In this document: one piece after another, positions 36,568 to 45,674 of the stretch | How positions within the stretch are numbered: position 1 is the stretch's first letter | How the letters are laid out: each line of letters opens with the position of its first letter | Assembly: GCA_019217005.1 (NCBI GenBank) | Contig: JAHBNG010000076.1 | Coordinates: forward strand, 1 to 64,000 | Source: Chloroflexi bacterium TSY | GTDB taxonomy: Bacteria; Chloroflexota; Anaerolineae; Caldilineales; Caldilineaceae | DNA: 64,000 nucleotides | Reading direction: 5' to 3' | The notes under the pieces: generated by a model | What the model was told of the DNA's origin: nothing | What the model saw: only the letters and a program-made list of their open reading frames with translations | Databases searched by the model: none | Made by a program: the position numbers and the translations under genes

Positions 36568-37039
36568 GGATTTGATGTTTATCCTCGTTGGCGCCGAAGA
36601 TGAGGCGCAAATTCTCTCCCTCTTCGGCCATGTGTTGTTCTAGTTCGTGGATTCTGCGTCTAAACAAAGTGCGCAGAATCCAGTCAAGCATTGGCCCAAG
36701 AACAGGCCAATCAATGCCCATAGTGATGGTAGCCACAAATAACGTATGGTCGTTTTGTGGCTCTACATCAAACGCGCCCTTCATCCCCGGCATGATTGTG
36801 TATTCCATATGGCGCTCAGGGATCACCTTGGTCATGCATAGCGTCAGTTTGTGGAGTTGTCCGTGGAGAACCTCTTCGACATAAAGAACAGTGCCCAAGT
36901 CCATGCTGTCGCCTTGGAGATAACGGCACGCTACGTGATCTGGATGCCAGCGCAAATAGTTCTCAGGCAGATGGGTCAGCCAGTCAAAGATCTGCTTCGG
37001 TGTTGCTTCTATCTCTGCAGCATCTTGCAATCGAATCAT
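36497..37039 (-). CDS. SRPBCC-family (START-like) protein
   Basis: 180 residues. The N-terminal pattern AEIEATPKQIFDWLTHLPEN and YLRWHPDHVACRYL, then LGTVLYVEEVLHG and VATITMGIDWPVLGPMLDWI, fit a polyketide-cyclase/SRPBCC ligand-binding barrel of about 150 residues. The last 25 residues overlap the VIT1-like gene. The ligand is unknown; many homologues bind lipids or aromatic compounds. No catalytic residues can be claimed. Confidence 0.75.
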   Translation of the reverse strand: MIRLQDAAEIEATPKQIFDWLTHLPENYLRWHPDHVACRYLQGDSMDLGTVLYVEEVLHGQLHKLTLCMTKVIPERHMEYTIMPGMKGAFDVEPQNDHTLFVATITMGIDWPVLGPMLDWILRTLFRRRIHELEQHMAEEGENLRLIFGANEDKHQIHANLQTVNESQGGTSSVSHKCPP

Positions 37040-37078
37040 ATTGCTTTCTTTGCCGATTTCTCACTTTTATGACATGCT

Positions 37079-37501
37079 CTATTCGCGACGCAGCACCGCG
37101 CTGATTACGATAATTAGACCAATCATAACGATGATCAGAGGCCAGAAAATCACAAAGTTAGCAAAGCCGCCAAGGCCCAGCATGAGAAAAATCGTGATCC
37201 AGATGTAGTCCCAGACCAGAGGCGGCGCAACATCGGGTGATGCGAGACGCCAGATATTGACGGCAAGTGCCAAGCCACCCGCACCGAGGAAGACCCAACT
37301 CCACGCAGTTGCACCGCCAATCAGAGGCAGCAACCCCGTGCTATCGGCAATGAAGACCAATCCTGCCCAGATCAGCACCCCACCCCACCAGATGGCATCT
37401 GTAATCTGTCGATTCTTGTCCCAGAGCGGCCACGGACCATTCATAAATCGCCGATTCTCATGCCAGGGCCACCATGGTTCATTCTGCAATCGATTTGTCA
37501 T
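37079..37501 (-). CDS. Small polytopic membrane protein
   Basis: 140 residues from ATG 37501, chosen because an AAGGAGAAAG ribosome-binding site precedes it; an upstream ATG would add 53 unconvincing residues. A Trp-rich cytoplasmic N-terminus (NEPWWPWHENRRFMNGPWPL) is followed by about four hydrophobic segments (IWWGGVLIWAGLVFIA, WSWVFLGAGGLALAV, YIWITIFLMLGLGGF, VIFWPLIIVMIGLIIVISAV). It resembles DUF5668/LiaF-type membrane proteins, but the assignment is tentative. It is the first gene of the leftward strip. Confidence 0.65.
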   Translation of the reverse strand: MTNRLQNEPWWPWHENRRFMNGPWPLWDKNRQITDAIWWGGVLIWAGLVFIADSTGLLPLIGGATAWSWVFLGAGGLALAVNIWRLASPDVAPPLVWDYIWITIFLMLGLGGFANFVIFWPLIIVMIGLIIVISAVLRRE

Positions 37502-37719
37502 TTTCTTTCTCCTTCCGTGAAAAAAAGAACCCCAACAGGACTTCCTGCCAGGGTCTTTCATCATCGTACAAGTTTGCAAACTCTGTGCGATCCCGTCACC
37601 AAAACTGCTAGCAGCTACAGCTAGACCGCTGGCGGGTACTACGAAATAAGTACAAAGCACCTAATGGCAAGCATAACGCAAAACAGCCTAAAATGCACTA
37701 GGCGCTCGGCGAGTTTATA

Positions 37720-37942
37720 GACTCAGTAGATCCAAATTTGGCGTTTTTGGCTATTTTCAGTCGAGATTGCAGGGATTTTAGAGTCATTTATTCAGATTTC
37801 GGTTACAGAAAACAACCTATTTCATATCTGAAAATCGCCCAAATCTAACGCAAAAACTAGATATCGACCGGCAAATTTGTATTTATGTCAACTGTTTAGC
37901 CAGAATTCTCTCTCAAAACCTGAAATTTGGATCTACTGAGAC
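37720..37942. mobile_element. MITE-A copy 2 (223 bp)
   Basis: Inverted relative to copy 1 at 9937-10159, same length, about two differences. Termini GACTCAGTAGATCC and its partner are bordered by TA (37718-37719 and 37943-37944). It sits between the membrane-protein gene and the broken saccharopine-dehydrogenase-like gene and disrupts no recognisable ORF. Confidence 0.85.
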
Positions 37943-38058
37943 TAGCCAGACGGATAGGTTCTTACACTCTTATGGCATCCACGTCATGACGAAAAGACTG
38001 ACCGCTCGACCTGTCTACAGTCTGGTCTGTTGACTGTTCTGCGACAAGTGCTTCAATA

Positions 38059-38318
38059 CTATGATGTTGAGAATTCACCTTCTTGATAAGAGAAAGTTAA
38101 CCCAGCATTCTGCTGGAGGCGCTCCAAGAGTACCTTGCCCATGGCAATCGACGGCGTGAGCACGCCACCGATATTGGGTGTTTCATCCTTGGCTAAACAA
38201 ATCGCACTCACTGCTAGCATTTTTGAGTCGAGCCATAGCCGGGATCCATGTCGCCCGTAACTCTCCCGACGGCTGTTGAGCCGTCCTCTAAAGTGGAGAT
38301 AAACCTAAGATCGTAAAC
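38059..38318 (-). pseudogene. 3' part of saccharopine-dehydrogenase-like gene
   Basis: The frame reads FYDLRFISTLEDGSTAVGRV, TGDMDPGYGSTQK and, after a small frame change, LAVSAICLAKDETPNIGGVL and TPSIAMGKVLLERLQQNAGL, stop at 38059. These are the conserved last 80 residues of saccharopine dehydrogenase NADP-binding/trans-acting enoyl reductase family proteins. Removing IS copy 3 and one 5-bp repeat joins it to the part at 39818. Confidence 0.7.
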
Positions 38319-39817
38319 CTTTACTTTCTGGTAAAAGAAAAGAGATGAGGTGAGAAATGTGACAAAAAGCGGTTAGCAGTTCATCCTAAAGGTAGAGAAC
38401 CCAAAAAGGAGGAAGGAATGCTAACCGCGCCAGAAATAACTATAGCAGTACTGATGAATGTATTGCAAGTAACGCCGATGGGAACAAACGTAAATGTAAT
38501 GCGTCTGATGTGGGCAATGCTGAATGGGTCGTTTCTGAAAAGTCGAGGAGCAATCCATAGCGCATTGAAAGAAAGCGGGTTTGAAGATGAGGAGCTCCGG
38601 CGAAGCTGGTGGAGCTTTCGATATGGATCATGGGATATCACAAGTCTGCTGGGGTCGTGGCAAGAAGAAGTGGAAAGGGGAATGGGAGGCAAAAAAGTTA
38701 GAAGGGTACCGAGTGAAAAGCATAGATATCACAGGGTTCTGGCGACCGAAGCTGCAAGGGAAAGTGAACCGACTCTATAACTCAACGGCTCGTCGGGCAT
38801 TGCCCGCGCTCATCTTTGGAGTGATGATAAGCTCGGGGGAGATAGGCGGGAAGCGAGTGCCACTGCTCAAGGCAATCATGAGATGCACGGTTGGAACAAA
38901 GGAAAGTGAGTTTCGGAAAAAGCTGCTGAAAGAGACGAAGAAATCACTGGAGTCAGACGAAGTGGCGGTGGTCGATGCCGGGTTTACAATCAGAGAAATG
39001 CTAGAAAGCGGCATAGACCGATTTGTCCTGCGGGAAGCCATTAACTGCACAGTGCGCCGCAATGAGTTCCCCAAACGCAAAGAAAAAGGCAGACCACCTG
39101 AATATGGTGATATTGTGCGTCCGCTCTCTCGCAGCTATAAGGGAAAGCGACTCGAGGCTACAACTCCGGACTCGTCTGGTCGCTTTCTCTATAGTGGTCG
39201 CCTGATTTGCTATCAAGCATGGCACAATCTCGTCCCCAGAACAACCAAGGTGGATACAGCCAACCGTACCTACTCGATTTACGTCATTCAGGATCCGGCC
39301 TACAACACACCTTTGGTTTTGGCGACCGTTATGACTTTGCAGCCTGAAACCATTTATCTTGTCTACCTGGAACGCTGGCCTGTTGAACATCCCCCCTTGG
39401 CTTCCAAGCAGATGATTGGCTTACATCGTCAATTTGTTCATGCCGATGAGGCTTGTTTCCGCTTACCTGAACTGGGGCTGCTGGCTGGCAATCTTCTTTC
39501 CCATTTAGCCGCTTCTCTTCCTCCCATACCGACTGGCTACTGGGATCGAGAGCCTCAATCCACTCCCGGCAGGCTGCGCCGTGTTCTCTCGAGTGCTCTT
39601 TTTCCAACTCCTGACCAACTCGACCCTGACTTTCGGAAAAAGGCCTCGGTTTCACACCATTTCCCTAAAGGCGTTCTCGCTCATCGCCGCCTCAATGCCG
39701 CTGCTTAAACTAGCCGAGCACTATTTTTACATTTTATCCCGTTTTTTCAGGGTGGATTCTTTTTTCCGCCCCTTTCGGTTTGCCCTTTGTCACTCAAGCC
39801 TTTACCAGAAAGTAAAG
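38319..39817 (+). mobile_element. IS4-family element, copy 3 (defective)
   Basis: 1499 bp, same termini as copy 1. Target duplication TAAAC (left) versus TAAAA (right), one mismatch; gene reconstruction across the site confirms a 5-bp duplication. It splits the saccharopine-dehydrogenase-like gene. Confidence 0.9.
38418..39708 (+). pseudogene. IS4-family transposase, copy 3, one 5-bp deletion
   Basis: Nearly identical to copy 1, but lacks one AGTGG of a tandem pair near 38671. The reading frame shifts after GSWQEEVE and a complete enzyme cannot be made. All catalytic motifs downstream are intact in the second frame. The same deletion is present in copies 2 and 4. Confidence 0.9.
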
Positions 39818-40706
39818 TAAAAGCCAGCTTCTCGCTTTGCTTTGCGCGGCCCCTCGCCCGGTTTGGGCATCAGCCGATCCAGCGCCTTTTTCATCAAAGA
39901 ACCTGGTTTCGCCGACGCAAAGATTCCAAAGGCGGCACCCACCAGGATTCCCTTCAGTCGTCCAACGAATCCATCTCCACTCCGGACAGCCTCATCATAG
40001 CGAAAGTCTTTGCCGTACGGATATCCACCAAGTGCATTACTTCTGCGGACGACTCTGGTGTTGATACCGGCCATGATGAATGGATAGACCCAGCTTTTGA
40101 CTGCATCGTCATAAACGACGCTCTGTAAATCACGTTCATCTAGTCCGCACTGTTCGTCCACAGGGTTCAGGCTATACGGGTTGAGCAAGATGTCATCAAT
40201 ACTTTTATCCTTTGCTGCCTTTTCCATCCGATCTGTCATCGTCGCATACGTTCCCCCACTAAACGCGCCAGCATTGAATCGAATCCACATGTATGGACAA
40301 TTTTTGTCCCGTTAGATCTAGCTGCTTCATGATGTTGATCAATCATGCGGCGCATCCAGTGGACTTCTCCGGTTAAATCGCAATAATCGGTCTGATTGGC
40401 GACGCAAGCCGCGACCAATTTGTCGCCATATTTTCCATAGGGTCCAACCGTGGTGCAGACCACGCGTGTTCGCAGCACCATTGCATTCAGGCTCTCTTCA
40501 TCGTGACTGTCAGCGACGACGAGCGTGATTGTTTCATCGGCCACGGCTGCTCTGACTTTTTCCAGCGTTGACTGATTTCTGCCGCCCATTGCCCACGTAA
40601 TGGACTGGTTGGCACCGTAGGTTTCAAAGAGGTACTCCGCAACTAGCCTTCCCGTGAAGCCCGTAGCGCCCCAGACAATGATGTCAAATTCTCTGTTGTC
40701 GTTCAT
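39818..40706 (-). pseudogene. 5' part of saccharopine-dehydrogenase-like oxidoreductase
   Basis: The N-terminal Rossmann fold is clear (FDIIVWGATGFTGRLVAEYL, GxxGxxG-type; VVCTTVGPYGKYGDKLVAAC; DYCDLTGEVHWMRRMI). After VHTCGFDSM the frame changes to GAFSGGTYATMTDRMEKAAK and LLNPYSLNPVDE, with roughly 70 residues missing compared with the family. The C-terminal part is then cut off by IS copy 3. Two independent lesions show that the gene has long been dead. It is the right-most gene of the leftward strip. Confidence 0.75.
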
Positions 40707-40879
40707 GATGTTTCTCCTGTTTTCACGATCTGCCTAGCGGTGGGTGCCGACGGGATTCGTGCGTCAGATATGCGCTAGAGTCAGACAGGCTCGACGATTT
40801 CGACGGCCCGCGTTATCCCATCTTCTTGGGCAATGGCGCTCGCCACTTCTCGGGCGCGGATTCGGTAGGATGCGGTTGG

Positions 40880-40965
40880 GGGCTGTTAGTTGGTTGCTGG
40901 TGGTTGGTTGCTGGTGGTTGGTTGCTGATAGCTAGTGGCTGATGGCTGATAGCTAGCGGCTGATG
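40880..40965. repeat. Degenerate 14-bp tandem repeats
   Basis: TTGGTTGCTGGTGG occurs twice in tandem, then decays through TTGGTTGCTGATAG and CTAGTGGCTGATGG over about 80 bp. It lies directly upstream of the phage-tail-like gene. Confidence 0.6.
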
Positions 40966-40975
40966 GAGGTTTTGT

Positions 40976-42144
40976 ATGGCTGCTTGTTGTCCGGAGTATA
41001 CGATTGTGATGCGGAAACCGACGGGTGAACTGTTGGCGGAGATTACAGATGAGATCAAGCTCTATCTGTTGGTGAAGAAAAACGCTGCGGGTCAGCTGGT
41101 GATGGAGTTAGATGGCTGTGATTTCGAGTGTGCTGAGATTGTGGAGAATACGCGGATTGAGGTATGGGCGAGTTGTGACGGTGGGGCGTCGGGGGCGACG
41201 TCGAATCTGTTGGTGGGTCGGTCTCCTTTTCTGATCGATTATGTGAGTTTTAGTCGCACGGGGTTTGATGAGCAGCGGGTGAAGATTTTGGCCACGGATG
41301 GCAGGGTTGGCTGGCGCGGAGACAGGTAGCGTATTTGAAGGAAAGTCCGCAGACGTTGGCTGTGGAGGAACCGGCAGATGATTTGATGAAGCGGATTGCG
41401 CGGGAGAATTGAGGGGCCGGTGCGGACAGCTACACAATCGGGGGAGATACGCTGCGGGTGACCGACGGCTGGATCGCCATTGAAGGTGATGAGGGTCTGG
41501 GGCCGCCGGTTACGCTTGCGTTTCAGCATCAGGACCTGTCGACGCTGTTTCAAGAGATTGCGTTGTTGAGCCATCAGCGGGGGGTGCCGTTGTATTTTCA
41601 CATTGAGCAAATTGACCATTTTGGGGGTGCGCCGTTTCTTCAGTTCAACACACAGGTGGGGCAGATTGGCAATGATTTGACGCAGACGACAGGTGGAGCA
41701 GCTGCCGTTGTGCTGACGCCTGAGAACGAGACGTTGGTGGAGTATGAGCTGATCTATGATTGGCGAGAGACGTTGAATCGGGCGTACGTGGGCTATGGTA
41801 TCAGCACGAATGCGGGTGAGTTTGTCACTGTGGAGGATCCAGATCTGGCGGCCTATTTGACGACGAATCCGTTGGGATTGCGGGAAGGTTTTCGCAATAC
41901 GGGGGAGCTGGAGGATTTTGCCGCGGAGCTGCCGGGGGAGGCGGATATCTTTTTTCGGGAGACCATGCACCAGCCGCAGGTGGATGGCCGGTTGGGAGAG
42001 ACGGATACGTTTTGTTACATCTGCGATTGGCGGTGGGGCGATCGGGTGACCGTGGCGGCCGATTGTTTGGTCTTTGATGCTTGTATCGAGACGTTGGAAT
42101 TGACGCTGAATGAGGGACCGAACCATGTTTGGTCATCTAGATAA
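40976..42144 (+). pseudogene. Phage tail-like protein (Gp37-like), broken
   Basis: The first frame reads YTIVMRKPTGELLAEITDEI, then RIEVWASCDGGASG and LLVGRSPFLIDYVSFSRTGF, typical of siphovirus ReqiPepy6 Gp37-like tail proteins. A frame change near 41320 leads to QVAYLKESPQTLAVEEPADD, an in-frame TGA follows MKRIAREN, and the frame then stays open from DSYTIGGDTLRVTDGWIAIE to 42144. No other phage gene is present around it, so it is an orphan, perhaps left from a prophage or a tailocin-like cluster. Family assignment is moderate. Confidence 0.55.
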
Positions 42145-42155
42145 GTGATATTGGG

Positions 42156-42362
42156 TTATGTTGATGAACCTTTATAACGAATATAATTGGGTAAGCGAGC
42201 TTTAAACGCAGTAGGCTCTTTTTGAGCAATGGCTTTGGCTCGTTCTAAACGTGCTTCAATGGTTGTTAGATCCGTTGCTGTAAAACAGATCCGGTTGCGA
42301 ACCTGGGCTAGCATTGCTGGTTCAATGGTTTGGGTCATCCCGCTATCTGGTGTAGTCTCCAC
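42156..42362 (-). CDS. Small hypothetical protein
   Basis: 68 residues, ATG start, helical and basic in the second half (TTIEARLERAKAIAQKEPTA). Convergent with the phage-tail-like pseudogene. No family recognised; may be a chance ORF. Confidence 0.3.
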   Translation of the reverse strand: METTPDSGMTQTIEPAMLAQVRNRICFTATDLTTIEARLERAKAIAQKEPTAFKARLPNYIRYKGSST

Positions 42363-42393
42363 CAGGCGGCGGGTGCTAATGTATTACGTTATG

Positions 42394-42436
42394 GGTGCGG
42401 ATCTTGCCAGATCATTTGATCGACAAGATCCGCACC
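42394..42436. terminator. Hairpin spanning the stop codon of the leftward gene
   Basis: Perfect 13-bp arms GGTGCGGATCTTG (42394-42406) and CAAGATCCGCACC (42424-42436) with a 17-nt loop that contains the TGA stop (42412-42414) of the gene to the right. No T-tract follows, so termination efficiency is uncertain. Confidence 0.45.
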
Positions 42437-43375
42437 AGTTGTTGTTCTTTCTGTAAGCGTTTTTGAAATTGTGAATCTGAAATGCGGCTCCGAATTCGAA
42501 TGTCCTGTTTGGGAAACGATGTGATTGGCTCGTAAGCGGGTTGTCTTGAGAACGGTGTTGAGGCTCTGTCTAGCCAGATTCCTGGACCGTAGTCGCTGCC
42601 ATCTGAGTCATTTAGAATTAATGCGTGTCTATACCATCTGCCGGACAGTACATCGATGTCTGCTTGGTTGATCCAGGAAATTGTTTGTGTGATGGATCTT
42701 GTTTTCTCGTTGTTTTCTTCGCCTTCAGCTGTTTCTATTTTGATGAAGCTAGGGGTGAATGCTTGAAGATCATCCGCTCTGAAAAAAAAGTAATCGTTCT
42801 GTGATGCTTTGGGCGTTCACTTCTGCGATCGTTGTCAAGCTTTGGATTTGGTTGACTTGTTGTTGGTTTTCAAGGATGGCTGTTACGCGATAGATAGGGA
42901 TGGAAGGACATATATTTGTTGTCCAACAGTTGTTGACTTCTTCTTGGAGACGATCATACTCTTGTTGTGTCTGGTCGATTTGTTTTTGTTGCGTGGGGTG
43001 CCGTTTCCCTCCGTTTGCCTCGACGAGGAGATCGTGCATTTCTCCTGATTGTAGGTCTGCGAGTGATTGCTCGATAATGCGAATATACTGTTGTGCGTGC
43101 TGGTTACACGCTTGGTTAATATCGTCAGTGGAAGGGTCAAAGCGGATGCCTCCGCTCCACTGCTGGTTTCCGAATTCGTAAGACCAGACAAAGTTGCCTC
43201 TTGTAGTAAGTTCGTCTGCTCCTTCGTAAATGGCTTCAAATTGTTTGAGCTGTGAAGAGGCTTGTTCCAGAGTTGTGCCTTCTATGAAGATTAGCTCGGT
43301 GATGACGGGTTGTGAGTTGATCCAACCGATGAGGGAGGCGAGGATGATGGTTACGATTAGGATGCGGTTACGCAT
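42412..43375 (-). pseudogene. Signal-anchored unknown protein with homopolymer frameshift
   Basis: ATG 43375 follows CAGGAG. The first 21 residues (RILIVTIILASLIGWI) form a signal peptide or membrane anchor. The soluble part has a coiled-coil-like stretch (HPTQQKQIDQTQQEYDRLQE) and two Cys. The frame stops after ITERLLFFQSG at 42770, but shifting by one base in the run of eight T (A on the plus strand, near 42783) restores an open frame DDLQAFTPSFIKIETAEGEE to a stop at 42412, giving about 320 residues. The shift may be a mutation, a slippery site or a sequencing error. No family recognised. Confidence 0.55.
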
Positions 43376-43429
43376 GAGAAAACTCCTGTTGTTTAGAATA
43401 GAAAATGCTTGAGCGGAAAAGGCGATTCG

Positions 43430-43888
43430 TTTGCAACAACAACGGTCCGCTGAAGCGTTGATGATGCGCTTCTGCTTGAGAGAAGCGCGATCCGTTACTA
43501 TTCTTCCATGCAGGGGCCGCTTTGCGGCATCGTCTTTTTGATTGTTGTGGGTGCATACTACATTTTCGGGGGCTGTCAGAAAATCTCATGAGCTGTACTC
43601 CAACAATCCCCAAAAATGGGACGCTTCCCATTGTTGTCGCAAGATGATTATATCATGTTTCGCGGTGAGAGAATGGTTTCCGTTTTGGTTTCACTTGTTG
43701 ATGAGGCGTTGAACGAAGAACCTGAAGCTTAGGCGGCAGCGGCGATGTCTGTGAAGATGATGGGGAGATTTGATGAGGGTAATGAATCTTAGAGTTGATG
43801 AATAAGCCAGATGAAAAAATTCGTTATCCGTTCTTGTAAGAAGGTAGACTGATTCCATCTGCTAGATATGTTGTTCAAAAAAATAAAA
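43430..43888. other. Gene-free stretch
   Basis: No convincing gene. A minus-strand ORF at 43368-43631 is open but has an unusual composition and looks fortuitous. A GCGCTTCTGCTTGAGAGAAG stem lies near 43470. Confidence 0.3.
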
Positions 43889-43929
43889 CCGCCGATTAGC
43901 AATCCTGCACAGATGCGACTAATCGGCGG
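43889..43929 (-). terminator. Rho-independent terminator downstream of tRNA-Glu
   Basis: Arms CCGCCGATTAG (43889-43899) and CTAATCGGCGG (43919-43929), followed on the minus strand by TTTTATTTTTTT (43888-43877). It lies about 110 bp downstream of the tRNA on the same strand. Confidence 0.75.
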
Positions 43930-44037
43930 CACCAGGTTGACACCTTAGGATTGTGCAAATTCCTACAAATTCCTGAGGTACTAGCACTTTTACAATTTAA
44001 TAAAGTGAAGGCACCCTTGCAATATCCTAAGATATAG

Positions 44038-44110
44038 TAGCGCATACGGGATTCGAACCCGTGTCTCCGCCTTGAGAGGGCGGTATCCTAGGCCCCTAGA
44101 CGAATGCGCC
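44038..44110 (-). tRNA. trnE: tRNA-Glu (anticodon CUC)
   Basis: A 73-nt cloverleaf on the minus strand: acceptor GGCGCAT with ATGCGCT (G-U at the first pair), anticodon stem CCGCC/GGCGG with loop CTCTCAA giving anticodon CUC for GAG codons, and T arm ACGGGTTCGAATCCCGT. The discriminator base is A and CCA is not encoded. All conserved positions (GGTTCGAATCC) are present, so it should be functional. Confidence 0.95.
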
Positions 44111-44320
44111 ACGTGAAAAACAATTTAAGCATATATTGGGCCTACAAGATCAATTCTACTCGGATCAGAATTCTTTGTCAAATTTCGGTAAATCGGCGAT
44201 GCATTGGCGCGAATCCCAGGGAGGCTTAAGCAACAGTTGTGATGAAAACATAATTTTCTGGCCATTCTAGCTAGGAAAGCAAAACTATGTTTTCACCCAA
44301 AGCCAAATTCAGGAATGAAG

Positions 44321-45130
44321 TTATGATAACCCCATCGCAACCAAATTATCGTAACTAATCTTGAGGCTCTCAAAAGGATTGCGTTGACAAATATCTTGCT
44401 CAATTGCGTACCACTCCACATTTGCCTCAAGACACGCATCAAGGATGCCGGACCAATTGAGATTTCCTTCGCCAACTTCTGCCATTATCTGACGCCCCAA
44501 AAACGGATGCTCTTCCATCGAAACAATCATGTCCTTGAGATGAATAACGGGCATGCGATTCTTCATGCGTCGAATCCAGTCACTTGGATCACCTCCGCCA
44601 TGCTGCACCCAGTAAGTGTCAATTTCTGCTTGTAGAAATCGCGGATCGCTCTCATCGTAGATGATCTCTAATGCCGTTCGACTGCTGGCTCCATTTTCAC
44701 TATGTGGAAAGCGGACGAATTCGAAACTGTGGTTGTGATAGCTAAAGGTGAGTCCTGCGTTGTGGAGCTTTTCGCCGACGGTTGAAGCTTCTTGAGCGAA
44801 ACGTTTATATCCATCTGCACCATCTTCGCGATATTCTTGTGGTAGACTACCGATGGCTACGTGTTGACAGTCCCATAATTTGTGTTGCTCAATCACAGAA
44901 TCTAATTCATTCCACAATTGATCATAGGGAATGTGGGTGTTGCAAATCGTCAGATTCAAATCATCTGCAATGCGTTTAACATCTTCGTGTGGTATGGGAC
45001 CAATAGCTGAAACTTGCACAGCAGTGTAGCCTATGTCACTCACCTTTTGCATGCTGGATTTGAATCCTTCAAACGTTTTGGTAAATTCGCGTACGGTGTA
45101 GAGTTGAGCTGCTAATTTTGGTTGCGCCAC
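44321..45130 (-). CDS. Sugar phosphate isomerase/epimerase (xylose isomerase-like TIM barrel)
   Basis: 269 residues from GTG 45130 with an AGGAG ribosome-binding site. Family pattern: LAAQLYTVREFTKTFEGF, DIGYTAVQVSAIG, LTFSYHNHSFEF (metal-binding His), FLQAEIDTYWVQHGGGDP (Asp/His), PVIHLKDM (His) and EVGEGNLNWSGIL with a final AIEQD (Glu). These fit the divalent metal site of AP-endonuclease-2 family TIM barrels. It would act in the cytoplasm on a sugar or inositol; the substrate is unknown. Gene intact. Confidence 0.88.
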   Translation of the reverse strand: MAQPKLAAQLYTVREFTKTFEGFKSSMQKVSDIGYTAVQVSAIGPIPHEDVKRIADDLNLTICNTHIPYDQLWNELDSVIEQHKLWDCQHVAIGSLPQEYREDGADGYKRFAQEASTVGEKLHNAGLTFSYHNHSFEFVRFPHSENGASSRTALEIIYDESDPRFLQAEIDTYWVQHGGGDPSDWIRRMKNRMPVIHLKDMIVSMEEHPFLGRQIMAEVGEGNLNWSGILDACLEANVEWYAIEQDICQRNPFESLKISYDNLVAMGLS

Positions 45131-45347
45131 GATGTGCTCCTGATTGAGTGCTTCCAGATCGATTTTGGTATTTTTTTACTTCCACAATTTGCAGCTCTGA
45201 TGGAATGATCATTCGTCTGTCGTCAGGGGAAACGGGTTGAGACAACGGGCGATATCTGCTCAGATTAGACATCCGACAAGCTGCGCAAATCAATAGTAAG
45301 GCAAAGACATTCAAAACGACAAAAATGATTACAACAAAGCTGAACAT
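45069..45347 (-). CDS. Possible small membrane protein
   Basis: A 92-residue ORF with one strong N-terminal hydrophobic helix (FVVIIFVVLNVFALLLICAA) and a polar tail. Its end overlaps the isomerase start by 62 bp in another frame. It may be translationally coupled; the last 25 residues look non-native. Moderate to low support. Confidence 0.4.
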   Translation of the reverse strand: MFSFVVIIFVVLNVFALLLICAACRMSNLSRYRPLSQPVSPDDRRMIIPSELQIVEVKKYQNRSGSTQSGAHRGATKISSSTLHRTRIYQNV

Positions 45348-45674
45348 ATCGCGGGGCTCCTGCGTACTCTATTATTGGGAAGATGAAACTGGGGCACATA
45401 TGCAAGTCGAGTGAATCCATTCATGAGCGCTTGAGGGAAGCAAACCAGCAAACGCTCTGCCTGTTGTTTCCAGAAGAATGGTGCCCTCCGTTTCTTATAG
45501 CCACATCTTTTAAACTTCGGACAATTGTCCCTCGAAAAAAAAATTACTCCGATTGTTCGAAGTCTAAGTGGCATCACTATCAGAACCGGACAAAACTTTT
45601 CTGGATAGAGATGTTCACTCTACACTAGTTGCGACGTACACAAGAGCCAAATAGTTACGGATAGCTGGCAAAAT

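Noticed and set aside
40976..42144. A prophage
   Set aside because: Only one tail-like pseudogene is present; no integrase, capsid, terminase or lysis gene lies nearby.
43368..43631. 87-residue minus-strand ORF
   Set aside because: Odd composition, overlaps the start region of the real gene, and has no homology I can recognise.
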